64,000 bases of DNA, from assembly GCA_023231475.1 (NCBI GenBank), contig JALJEE010000692.1, positions 1-64,000 on the forward strand, written 5' to 3'. This DNA comes from Seison nebaliae. Its lineage: Eukaryota; Rotifera; Pararotatoria; Seisonacea; Seisonidae. Positions 28,993-40,221 of the stretch are shown piece by piece (the stretch's first letter is position 1; each line of letters opens with the position of its first letter). The notes below the pieces were generated by a model, which saw nothing but the letters and a program-made list of their open reading frames with translations, did no database searches and was not told where the DNA came from. The translations under genes and the position numbers were made by a program.

Positions 28993-29899
28993 ATGGGATT
29001 GTTTTCAAAACCAGATCCAAAAGAACAAGTTCATTTTTTTTAAATTGAATTAATTCGATTACAATTTTGATAATCAATAGGTCAATGAATGGACGAAGAA
29101 GTTGAGGGCTGAAGGACGTAAATTAGATAGGGAGATTTGGGGTTTATTTTTCTCATTTCTGACCTGTTAAATCATTTTCATTTTAGGAATCCAACGTGAA
29201 GAAGCGAAAGTGACGAAGAGTTTGAAGGAAGCGGCAAAGAGGGGAGATAAAGATATTTGTAAAATTCTTGCTAAGGAAATTGTTCGGTTTGATATTACTT
29301 CTATTTCTCGTGGTTAATACTCGACTGTACTCTTCAGGAGTCACAAAGCAATCGCCAAATTATATTCGAGTAAAGCTCATATTAATTCAGTAATGAATCA
29401 AATGAGATTACAATTATGTTAATTTCTCTCCGATATCAAAATAATTTTCAATTGTTGGAATATAGCACAAATGAAAATGGCTGGAAATATGAAGCAATCT
29501 GCAGACGTTATGCAATCGATGCAACAATTAGTTAAAGTTGAAATTAAATTATTCAATTGAAATAATTTCATTTGATGTACCGTAAATAAATTATATTAGT
29601 TACCTACAATGCGTAAAGTAGCAACTGAATTATCGAAGGAAATGATGAAAGCAGGAATAATGGAAGAGATGATGGATGACACAATGGCAAGTGCGTTAGG
29701 TGATGACGAAGATTTGGAGATTGAAGCTGATGAAGAGGTCGACAAAATTCTCTATGAAGTCACTAAAGGCGAATTAGGGAAAGCACCGGATGCCGTTGCT
29801 GATACATTAGCAACGACGACCACAAAAGTGAAAGGAGGAAAAATTAATCAGAATGAGTTAGATGAAATGAATCGTCGTTTAGATATGTTGAAAGAATAG
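28993..29899 (+). CDS. CHMP3: Charged multivesicular body protein 3 (ESCRT-III, VPS24)
   Basis: CHMP3 is an ESCRT-III filament subunit that acts with CHMP2 in endosomal sorting, cytokinetic abscission and membrane repair. Six exons can be spliced exactly: 28993-29028, 29081-29141, 29187-29286, 29338-29417, 29466-29536 and 29600-29899. They give 215 residues, near the usual 220. The start MGLFSKPDPKEQ keeps the family's MGLF N-terminus. Family residues follow in order: VNEWTKKLRAE, GIQREEAKVTKSLKEAAKRG, AIAKLYSSKAHINSVMNQM, MKQSADVMQSMQQLVK and ELSKEMMKAGIMEEMM. The acidic C-terminal part ends in LDEMNRRLDMLKE, a MIM-type helix that should bind the VPS4 MIT domain. All five introns are between 45 and 63 bp. 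Its 3' end lies 54 bp from the convergent ANAPC2 gene. Confidence 0.95.
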
Positions 29900-29953
29900 A
29901 AATTATTTATAGAAAATTTTATTTTTGCAACTCTCAACTCTCAACTCTCTTGT

Positions 29954-32900
29954 TCATATGGAATAAAAATATTTATCATTTTCCAATTTTATCTCCTTTT
30001 TCGTTTCCAACAAGATTTTCAAATGAAATAATAAACAACGCTTCAATTCTTCTTCCATTTTATCCTCTTCCTTCACTTTCACACAATGTTTAAATCGATT
30101 CATTGGAAATCCTTTTATTACATGTTTTTCGATCTCTTCCAACTTCATCGAACGATTATTAACTCTCATCACTCCTCGTAGATAACTCCATAACATCTAA
30201 ATACGATGAAAATGAGAAATTTAAACGAAAAAATTTAAATAAACCACAAGAAGATTACGATTCTCTTTGAAGTTGTTGATTGGTGGGAGGGTAGTTGAGG
30301 AAATTGTTTCCGTTTTTTCAGATGTTTCTTGTTGTTCGATTTGACTCTCTTCCATTTCGTCAATTGTAGTCACCTAATCCAGAAAATATTTTTGAAAAAT
30401 GATTTAATATAAATTGAAATAACTGTTTGTCTCATTCTTCTCAATTGATAATGATCATCATCTTTATGATAATTGAGAACGTTCTCAGCAATCCAGAAAT
30501 CTAGACCACATTTCACATTTCTTTTATTCAAATTGATATCTTCACATAATTCGGTGATTGTCCATGAAGCTAATTCGGAGAAGGAGAAAATGAAATAGAT
30601 GAAGAAATTAAAAAAACTTTTTATGGAGAATCGATGAATAATTGAAGCGTGGAATGGAGAAACTAGAAATGATCTAGAAATACCATCATCAAACACCAAT
30701 TCCATTTCAACTCGACTTAAATTATAGTTCCATAATAGAGTACGTCGCATAACTACTCTTTCATATTCTTCACTGAATTCTTTGAGAATATCATAAATTT
30801 CTGGTGGTAACATTTGTTTGTCGAGATTCGTATAATTCATCTTTTCCGTACTTATTTCACTATTAATCGGTTTGACATGATTTGGTCGTTCATTCTCATC
30901 GAATACGATATGATATGAATGCCAATGTTTCGTTGGGAGATAAGCAGAACAATCATCTTCAGCTACCTTGTCTAAATCAGGCCAAAAATGGCCGGAAAGT
31001 GCGAAGAATATTTCGAGCTTAAAATTTTTCGAAATTATTTCTTTCGGAAGATTCATCCATAAATTATCTAATAATCGTTGCGAATTAGCCAAATCGTCCA
31101 ACATCACCGAACAATTGAGCATATGAGTATCTCCAAATTTCTTCTTCAACTGTTTAAGAGCGAAGAATTCTTTTTCTAGAAATAACAAATTTTTTCTTTG
31201 AATTGACAAAGAATGAGAAGAGAACTTATTTCATCGTAAGTCAATTTGGAGAGAACTCTCGCTGCAAATTGTTTCTTATATTCATTCACGAATGTATTCT
31301 TATTATTGTAAATACTTATCAATATATTCACCAGATCTTTATTATTACAAATAATAATTCCTAAAACAATCAATTCAATTAAATTCAATAAAGAGAATAA
31401 CAAAATTATTTTACCTGTTTGTCCACAAATTGATGGAATTGACCAGTAATCCCATGGCAACGAAAAATCCTCATCAGCAACATATTCTAAATAATTCTTA
31501 TCGAGAAAATCGTGAGCATCTAATAAAATAAGAATTGAAATAATTTGAAAAGAAATAATGAACTTTTTTCACATTCCGTTATCGCTTCCAAAGTATGATC
31601 TTTTAATTTATGAGAGACAAGTGTATTTTCCGAATCTAATGATTCAATAATATCTGTCGAATCGACATTAATAAATTCGGATTTGTTAAAAAATAATGAC
31701 GAATGACTGGGCGATGATAATATTTCCACAATACACTGAACAGTATCAGAACGATGACGAAGATATCGCTTTATTCGACAATGAATTTCTGATAAAATTG
31801 ATCCATTTATATCAAGTGTTTGAAGGATTTGAGTCAATACGACATATAAACGAAGTATTTTTTGTGTGGGAATTCCAACATGGAGAAATGTCGTCTCCAA
31901 GGTGGCGATGGTATTTCTTAAGATTTGGAAATGATAATATAAAGTTGAGTCATTGAATTTGGATGATAAGATGGTATCGATTAATAAACTACTGTTTAAT
32001 TTGCGAACGTCTTGAACGAGATCGAGAGAACGAATTTCTCTTTTGAGAACAATTCGACTGATTTGTTGGAAGAAGACGAAGAAATATTGAACAAAATATC
32101 TGAATCGTAATTGATCGATATATCGATTACTATCGATACGTATACGATTCTCTTTCATTTTAGAATAACCAGCCGAATTCTTATTCACTTCACGTAAGAT
32201 TTCAATCAACTGAATCTCTTCAGTGAAATTGAAATTTGAAGATTTTGGAGAAGAGAATGTGAAGTTTTGGAGACAAGTGTCCATCATCAAATATTTCACT
32301 TGTAAATTATCTTCGACATAATAATAAATCATATTCTCCAATAAACTATATGAAAGATTATTTTTTCTTTCATCTAAATAAAGTTCTTTATACATCTTCG
32401 ACAACAAAGTTACATCATCGGGAGAGAAATCAATGATTTTCATTCTGATATTGATCGACGATAAATAAGTTTCATCAAATTCGTATAATTCATTTATAAA
32501 AAATTTCATCCAAAAGTTTTGAAGGATAGAAAATAAATTTAAAGTGGCTGCATCATCCGCTTTCAATAATTCATTTACCTTAGACAATTCATTCTTGTTC
32601 GTTAGAAAAAGATTTGAAATGTTTTCAAAAATCTTTTCAAAGAAATCCGAGAAAAAATCCCAAGAATATTTGCCAATTCGGAGAACGTTTAAATATTTCT
32701 TCGCAACATCCATAATATCTTTTCGTTTTTCATATATATTTACGTTTTCAAAATAAAATAATTCGAACCAAAACTTTTTTGAATATTTTACAAAAGGAGA
32801 ATCGTTTTCTGAATTGTCAGAATTGGCGATAATCTCTTGGAAGAATGTAGTGAAGATCGAGTTCTTGATTTCCAATTGTAATTGACTGTGATTATTGTTG

Positions 32901-33040
32901 TTCTTTTTCTTTATCAATTCCATGATTGACAACAAATGATCGATTTCAGAGAGCGAATGGGAGAATTCCTCATTATCGTTACAGGATGTTTGTGAAAGTC
33001 GAAGAATTTCATGTTGGAGAAAGTCGAACAATTTTTTCAT
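29954..33040 (-). CDS. ANAPC2: Anaphase-promoting complex subunit 2 (cullin-type)
   Basis: This is the cullin-homology core of the APC/C ubiquitin ligase, which partners with the RING subunit APC11. The N-terminal exon (33040 to about 31575) is helical cullin repeat. It splices through two small exons (around 31514-31412 and 31362-31230) carrying NILISIYNNKNTFVNEYKKQFAARVL. Next comes LKQLKKKFGDTHMLNCSVMLDDLANSQR with EIFFALSGHFWPDL, the cullin-homology signature of ANAPC2. MRRTLLWNYNLSRVEMELVF, SWTITELCEDINLNKRNVKCGLDFWI and a winged-helix end (MLWSYLRGVMRVNN) complete it. The frame is open upstream to 33142, but I prefer ATG 33040 (MKKLFDFLQHEIL), because the longer N-terminus looks like translated leader. 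It is divergent from the transporter-like gene across only 162 bp. Confidence 0.88.
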
Positions 33041-33202
33041 TCTCAAAATTTTAAAAATAATAGAAATGAAATGAAGCTTGAATTCAATTGCTGTTCTTTG
33101 ATATATTTGAATTAGAATTAATAGTAGAAAAATGAAGTTCACCGACTAAGCTAATCACATCATAAAACAATAAAAATTTTGTTCGGAGAAACTAATTAAA
33201 CA

Positions 33203-36200
33203 ATGCAACTCACAGGGTTAAGAAGATTTGGTGTGTTCAATGCCGCAGAATTAGTTCCTTTTGGTACAATTGCCTTCTATTCGATTGCTGGTATTGTCAT
33301 CACCGATTTTGCTGGTTAATCATTTGAATGTATGACAATTATTTTAATCCATTAAACTTAAAATAATCTTGATTTTAGGATCGACATCCGTTGTTTCCTT
33401 GTTAATCGCAGGAATAGTAACTGCATCGACAATCATCAGTTATCTTAGGCTTCAGGTAATGGCGGTCGGTTATCTCAATCTCCAACAAATAACACAAAGA
33501 GTGTACGGCGCATTTATCTCTTACACGACTACTTTCTTCTTTTTATTATGTTAAATTAATTTGATTTTTTTTGTTAACTAAATCTTTCTTGTAGTACTCG
33601 CAGTTGCTGTTGCCATTTTTGGACAAAGTATTAAATTCCATTATTATTATATGATGGACCTTCAGATTGACACTGCAGTTTCATGGCTTGGAATCATCTC
33701 ACTGAATTATGATTATCTTCCAGCTTTAATCATAATTCCATTGGCTCTTTTATCGAGGAGTGGCGATAAAATTGATAAAGGCTATGTAACAATAGGAAAT
33801 TCAGTGGCTTTGATCATATTCGCTTTATCAGTTCTTTTATATTCTTATTCGAGGAATGCGAAAACTATTCACCCGAATTTTACTGTTCAATATAGTGTCA
33901 ATTATATACTTAAGGGTTCCACATATGTATTGTTAGGATATATATCATATCCACTTTGCACGGCACTGTTGGATCCACGATATATGACAAATTTAGAGGC
34001 AAATTATAGTGTCAGTTGGTTGTACACAACAATCGTATACATATTTCCCATATTTATCATTATTCATACGTGTAACCTTCGACATTGTAAATGGTACGCC
34101 ATTCTGCCATCCACACTAAATTATTGCAATTATTATTTTCCTTATTTCTGGTCTTTAGTTCCCATCTTGGCGAATCTGGTGGTAATAATAATGTCTTTGC
34201 ATTTTGCTGGAGTTCTTAGTCACATGATGGTCATGGATGGTTTGTTAGTTAAAAACTATTTTGCTTCTAATCTCAATGCATGGTTACCAAGTATGATGAG
34301 TGTTCTTATTGGAGTCATCTCTTCCATACTCTCAACATTTCTTGATCCTGTAATATTGATGGAAGTTGCAGGTACAATTATTGTGGTAATTTATATAATT
34401 ATTTCATTCACTGGCATTCTATATCCGGCACTTATTCATACACCCTTATTATCATGTCCTTGTGTGTTTGGTGGAGAATCTGGACGGTTCTTATCAAATC
34501 AGAGATTGTACGAACTTTATTGTATTCTTAACAATCTTTATCTTACAGGAAAAGAGAATACTGTGCAGAAATTATTTGAACAAAAGAAAAATGATAAACA
34601 AAAGAACAAAGGAAAAATGACAAATAAAAAAAGTAAGAATAATAACGCTAATAGGAATTTCAATTGTGATACACAAATAGAAGATATCTCTAGTTCGGAA
34701 GAAGTTTCCAGTAGAAGAATGCTACCAAAATTGCAACAATTTAAAATTCATCGAATTCAATGTAAATGTGAAGATTATGTCGATGAAGATTCGAATGACA
34801 TTTGTAAGAAATGTACAAGTGATCTCCAATCGTTCATACAACGATATCAAAATAATCATGCATGGAATACTCCGAAAAAGAAAGATAAGAAGGATAGTGT
34901 TACCGTTCCAACTGACAAATTAAAAGTTAGTCAACCTGTCTCAAAATCTCGCGACGAATCCTCAAAATTTGAAGCGGATTTCACAAGTGCTCCTCTCATA
35001 TGTTGCTTTGGTACCAGACAAGTGATTTTCGTCTTTTTTCTATTACTTTATATCGTCTCCTTATTCACTTTCGTCAGATACGAATATTTAATTACTAATC
35101 CAATATCTAGATATGGATTGATGACACTTTTATGTATCTTAGCTACGACAAGTATGGGAATTGCAATAACATTTATTACTAGTCAATGTCCAACTAAAGG
35201 ACGAATTTATCACAATGCTTTATTTGGAGTTGTTACACCTCTATTTGCATTAAGTGCTAATATAATTCTTCTATCTCTTCAAACATGGGAAATGTTTATG
35301 ATTTTGAGCATCATCTTCGCATTTACTTCGTTGACATTCTTCTTTGTGTCTTTCACTTTCCCAAAATCAGATAATGGCCAAGATCCAAATATTCCTAAAA
35401 ATTTAGGGAAATCTGTCGAACATTTGTTAGATGATATAATGGATAAATATAAAGTGAAAAATAAACCAATACTTCAAAAGAAACCTAAATCCAAATTTTT
35501 GAAAAATAAATGTCCGGAAGATACATCGAAAACAAAAACCCTCGAAAAAGATAAGGATAAGAAAAAGCTGTCGGTTAAATCATTGAATAAACGTAAATCT
35601 TCAATTTTTGGAAGTGACACAACTGGTGGTGAATCATCATCTCTTATGTATCTTAAGCAAGTGATTAGTAAGGTTGAATTGGAAGAAACAACATCTGAAA
35701 ATATTGAAGAAGAATCTTTAGAATCAGAATCAGAATCAGAAGAAGTAGAAGAAGTAGAAGAAGTAGAAGAAGTAGAAGAAGAGGAAACGATAGTGAAGAA
35801 AAAACAAGAAAGAAAAAAACTGGCGTTGCGAATGCCGATTTATTCAGCGAAAGAAATGGTATCGAAAGAAAAAGATTTTAGGCAAAGAGAAAGAATACGA
35901 CCCGATCAAAGAAGTCATCGGTTTGTTTCACCTCTCATGGATATAGTTCAACAAAAACTGATAACAGATAGTGGTACTTCTGGTCCGTCTTCTAAAACCA
36001 GGAAAGTTCCAGTGCAACAAATTATTAAGCAAAAAGAACTACAAAATAAAAAGAAAATAGAACAAGAAACACAGAAACCAATGTCGATGTTGATGAAAGA
36101 ACTGAAATCGAATGAAGAAGCTCTCAATTCATTGGTATTAGAAAAGAAGTTACAAGAAGAAGATAAATATGCTATTGCTAGTTTAATACACGAACAAAAA

Positions 36201-38030
36201 GAGAAACAGGAAAAGCTGGTGATGGAATTGGATGCAACCATGAGGGATTCGACCATAAAAAATCGAGATACGTCCACAAATCAGGAAAGTCTCATTCAAC
36301 AAAAATCCATAGCAAGAGAAAGAACTTTGAAAATTCAAAAAGTGTTAAAAGATCAAGTAAATGAGCAACGGATATTGTTAAATCAAATGAAAGTGAAGAA
36401 GAAACAAAATGAGCGAAAATTAGCGAATGAATTGAGTGAGAAGAATAGATTATTAGAGTTAATAAAAAAAGCTGAAGCTGAAAATAAGACGATATTAAGG
36501 AAATCATTGAAAGAACAAGAAATGACTCATGCAAAGATGGTTCAGAAATATGAGGAGAAGAATGATCTTAGACAAAGCATATTAACGAATGAAAAACAAA
36601 ATCTTCAAGAAAAACTTGAGAAAATTGAAAATGAATTAGAGAAGCAGCGTGAATTGTTCGAGGAAGCTTTATTAACGAAACAGAATGAATTGTTAAATCA
36701 GCAATATAACATGTTAGAGTTCATGAAACAAAAAGGAATTAAACAGCCACCATCAGATACTTATAATTTAAGTGAATTGAAAAGTTATGAGAAATTTTCA
36801 ACCGAAAATGTTTCAGAGAAAATTGGCCCTTCAGTGAAAATGAAAAGTTTTGAAGAAGAACAAAATGCAAACGATGCTGATGACGAACTTAAAAAAATAA
36901 CCGATTCTAGTGCTATCGAAACTGATTCGTCTCAACCGCTGAATAACGAAATTAGAGAGGCACTTCGAAAAACATTAGCCAGTCAGGGGTCATTGAAAGA
37001 TTATGATGAAACAGGCAATTCTTATGCCGAAAAGTTTTTCGAACTTCAAGGAAAGGAAGATGATATATCGACTGAAAACGAATCAAGGAAATCTGTCATC
37101 AGTAAAATTGCTCAGTCTCAAAGTCGCACAGCGGTAAGTACAGTTAAGGATAAATCGGTAGAAGAAACTTTCATTAAAACGTTGAATGACTCCTCTTATT
37201 ACCATGGGTCCGATACGAATAATAATAGTGTCGAAAAAGTACCTAGTAAACACATCTCCAAATCAGTATCAGATGTAAGTATAATCAGTTCCACTACCCA
37301 TAGATTTGCAAATAAGAATGCTTCGAACGATTTAGGTGAATGTAAAAACCGAAACAACTATATAAATAATTCAAATCGAAAAGAATCATCAAAAAAATCA
37401 ATTAGACAAGACCATATTGCACAAGAAAGTCATACCACTTCGGAGAATCAAGTTTCAAGTGTTCAAGAATATGAAATAAGAAAAGATAAGACATTGCAAG
37501 AGGATTTATTGAAACAATATGAGTTCGGCTATGGTCATTCAATTATAAAAGACCATACTCCTCCTAATACGAATATTAGAAAAATGAAATCTATTTATTT
37601 AGATTCCCAGAGTAACGTAATTACTAAAACAGAATTCATGGAAAATAGAAGAAGGTCCAAGAGAAGGCGAAACAGGAAAAAACTGATATATGCAAATTCA
37701 AAGTCCGATGACTTGAATTCATCCGAATCATCCATAAGAAATGCTACCTCACAAATTCCTCAATCTATAAAGAACATTTTACGAGAAGGGAAACAATTAC
37801 AACATAAAAATTCACTTAATACAAATATGCCATTTAACAGTAATATGAAAGAATATAGAAAAGATATTCAATCTAGCAATAATGCTGCTTCCGACCAAAC
37901 AAGTTATATGTTAAAGTCATGTAGTTCGATAGATTCCGAAGCTAAACCCAACAGTCAATCTCCATATCATTCTCGTCACAAATTTCCAATATGCAACAAA
38001 AAATGGACAAATGAAGAAAAAGAACTGTGA
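33203..38030 (+). CDS. Divergent SLC7/CAT-like membrane protein with coiled-coil tail (copy A)
   Basis: The exons are 33203-33314, 33379-33549 and 33595-38030, giving 1572 residues. The first block resembles cationic amino acid transporters: AELVPFGTIAFYSIAGIVIT, AGSTSVVSLLIAGIVTASTI, then KWYAILPSTLN and FLDPVILMEVAGTIIVVIYI, the last matching the CAT helix after a Phe-Leu-Asp turn. The glycine-rich TM1 motif is replaced by GTIAFYS. A cytosolic insert carries CKCEDYVDEDSNDICKKC (CxC-X11-CxxC) followed by IQRYQNNH, then four further membrane helices from FGTRQVIFVFFLLLYIVSL. The tail of about 850 residues is charged, with TTGGESSS, an EEVEEV run, a coiled coil (EKLEKIENELEKQRELFEEA, TKQNELLNQQYNML) and a Ser/Asn-rich, basic end. 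Average CATs are 600-700 residues. Transport activity is doubtful; a scaffold or sensor role is inference. The first ATG gives the whole TM1. Confidence 0.8.
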
Positions 38031-38598
38031 GTATCGAAGTAGTTCTTGAAATGGACAAAAATTAGAAAAAATAAAATTTGTGAGAGGTGAATAGTTTCTT
38101 CAAAATTTTTATAAGTCTCATTTTTATAAATCACTCTCAGCACATCTGGCGCATTAATTTATTGCTTGGTCGTTATAACCTCCAAGAAGATGAGCTGATC
38201 TTATTGGTTTATTATCATAATTACTACCATAATTGGGAAAGTATACTTTCCTAATTTCCAAAAGAAAAAATATCCCACTTATCAACAAAAAGGAAATGTT
38301 TATCACATTCCTTGTCGTAACTTTACTGTAACTATCTTCATATAACTTAACCTGTAAGTTGTAAATTTACAACAAAAACATTATTTACTATAACTTGAAG
38401 AAGAAACATTTATTGATTATATAACATTATATAAAGAATATTTGATGATAATTACAATGAAAAATTTTCAGTTTTAAAAAAAGATTCATGTAAAACTATG
38501 ATGATATTAAATTCATTCAATAATGTAAAATTGTTCAAATAATACTTTAACATTTTATTGTAATTCTATTCATAAATATTATTCAAATTCTGAGTAAA
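38031..38598. other. Convergent 3' spacer between copy A and the Cys-rich membrane gene
   Basis: This AT-rich, non-coding spacer should contain the 3' ends of two converging genes. A perfect 16-bp palindrome, GTTGTAAATTTACAAC, lies at about 38356-38371. Confidence 0.45.
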
Positions 38599-40221
38599 TC
38601 AACAGAATGGCGGGGTAATAATTTCCCAATATTTTGTTGATAACAAACCGCAAATTGGACAAACTTTTGGACAACGCGTTTCGAATTTACAACCAAAGAG
38701 TATTTCCGTGTCAGGAACCTGATAAGTCGTAATATTCCATGGAATTAGTACATGTTCCGAACGAACAATAGGCTGATAATTGTGAATTTGTAACAGCTCT
38801 TCATATTCGAATAATAAACGTTTCTCCTCAAAAGTTAATTGATCCATAATTTCGTGATGGACTTCAGTTGTTGGTAATTTCAAGTTATCTCGACCGCAGG
38901 TAAAACATAACATATGACAACAACGAGATGGAATAACACAATGACTATTCCAACAGTCTAACATACAACCACATTGACGACACGACAATTCATAGTTCTT
39001 CTGAATCAAATTTAGTGTTAAATAATCTAACTGAGATGGCTTTCTATCTCGAATATCACTATCTGATAAACCATAAAATTGACGACTATCCCGTCTTTCT
39101 AGTGAAGGCAAATCGGTTAAAATTTTACTATAACTTTCGTTGATAGTTTGACGAGAGGATAAATTTGAGGATAGAGTATTCGTCTGAGATTCCCGTTTAA
39201 TAAAGAAACCACGAGGACCATCATCACAATAGTCATCTTTACCATTAACATATGATGCAATTAATTTTGGATCATCACTGGTAAGAGGATAGTTGACTTC
39301 TTCAATCAAATTCTTCATAGATGACGGATGTATCGGTTCGACCAATGAAGGCTTTATGTCTGAAGCATCAGATGAATTATTTGTTGGAATATAAGTAGAA
39401 TTATCATCTTTAACATCCCACACAGAAGATGAATCTTCATTTTCATCAATATTCTGATCACCTTCTGATTTATTTAAAAGTTCTTTCGACGTCGATTTAC
39501 TTTCCATTTGATAATGAAGTTCTTTTTCTTCTCCGTGAGTTAATTTCCGATCTAATAGAATTGGAGTGATAGGTGTCAAATTATTTCCACCAAATTCAGT
39601 TAACGATTCATAAACTTCAAGAGAATTTCTCTTCACACCATTTTGCTCATGACTACTTTCACAACGTTCTATGAATTGATTTGGGACGACCAATGACGTT
39701 ATGTGTTCACCACTAAACTCCACCGGTACTATTTTACAACGATTTAACGGGACATCAATTGAAGCTGAAACTGACGACGAAGCATTTGAATGTTTCCTCC
39801 TCGCACTAGGATGACTTTGACCGATTTTCGTTGACTGACTAATAATACCATGAACGATATTTCCAATGTAAGATAATGAGTGAGGTAAACTCATCGAACT
39901 ATCATCATTTCCTTCTTTTTCCTCGTTGTGATAGAGAATAATCTTGTACGTAACCGAACGATAAAGAGAACGCGATAATTTGTATATGACAAACCAAAAG
40001 AGTATATTAAATATTAAAGATATTCCCCACACCCATGTACTGCATTTTGCGATCAATTCTTCAGTACAGTTTCGGTTCCATACACTACTTGGAATTATCG
40101 AATTTATTAATGCATAGTGGCAATGAGTCTGTGAAGGAGTGTGAGTTAAAATCACTTCGATAACCAATTCTTCAAGCCATACCACCACGAAACGCATAGG
40201 AAACTGGATAATTGTTTCCAT
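38599..40221 (-). CDS. Single-pass membrane protein with C-terminal RING-like Cys-rich region
   Basis: This one open frame of 540 codons has an N-terminal segment with Cys and His (THCHYALINSIIPSSVWNRNC), probably lumenal or extracellular. One membrane helix follows at about residues 64-85 (WVWGISLIFNILFWFVIYKL), then a polar, Ser- and Asp-rich middle of about 300 residues. The C-terminal 130 residues contain CRQCGCMLDCWNSHC, CCHMLCFTCGRDNL and, about 65 residues later, CKFETRCPKVCPICG. The Cys spacing suggests two zinc sites, possibly a RING-like or double zinc-ribbon fold. I do not recognise the family. It lies between the two transporter-like paralogues and is encoded on the same strand as copy B, about 615 bp downstream of its stop. 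Membership in the same pathway is inference from position only. Confidence 0.68.
   Translation of the reverse strand: METIIQFPMRFVVVWLEELVIEVILTHTPSQTHCHYALINSIIPSSVWNRNCTEELIAKCSTWVWGISLIFNILFWFVIYKLSRSLYRSVTYKIILYHNEEKEGNDDSSMSLPHSLSYIGNIVHGIISQSTKIGQSHPSARRKHSNASSSVSASIDVPLNRCKIVPVEFSGEHITSLVVPNQFIERCESSHEQNGVKRNSLEVYESLTEFGGNNLTPITPILLDRKLTHGEEKELHYQMESKSTSKELLNKSEGDQNIDENEDSSSVWDVKDDNSTYIPTNNSSDASDIKPSLVEPIHPSSMKNLIEEVNYPLTSDDPKLIASYVNGKDDYCDDGPRGFFIKRESQTNTLSSNLSSRQTINESYSKILTDLPSLERRDSRQFYGLSDSDIRDRKPSQLDYLTLNLIQKNYELSCRQCGCMLDCWNSHCVIPSRCCHMLCFTCGRDNLKLPTTEVHHEIMDQLTFEEKRLLFEYEELLQIHNYQPIVRSEHVLIPWNITTYQVPDTEILFGCKFETRCPKVCPICGLLSTKYWEIITPPFC

Noticed and set aside
33041-33142. ANAPC2 start at the upstream ATG 33142
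   Set aside because: The extra 34 residues are hydrophobic and look like translated AT-rich leader, whereas ATG 33040 begins a normal helical N-terminus.
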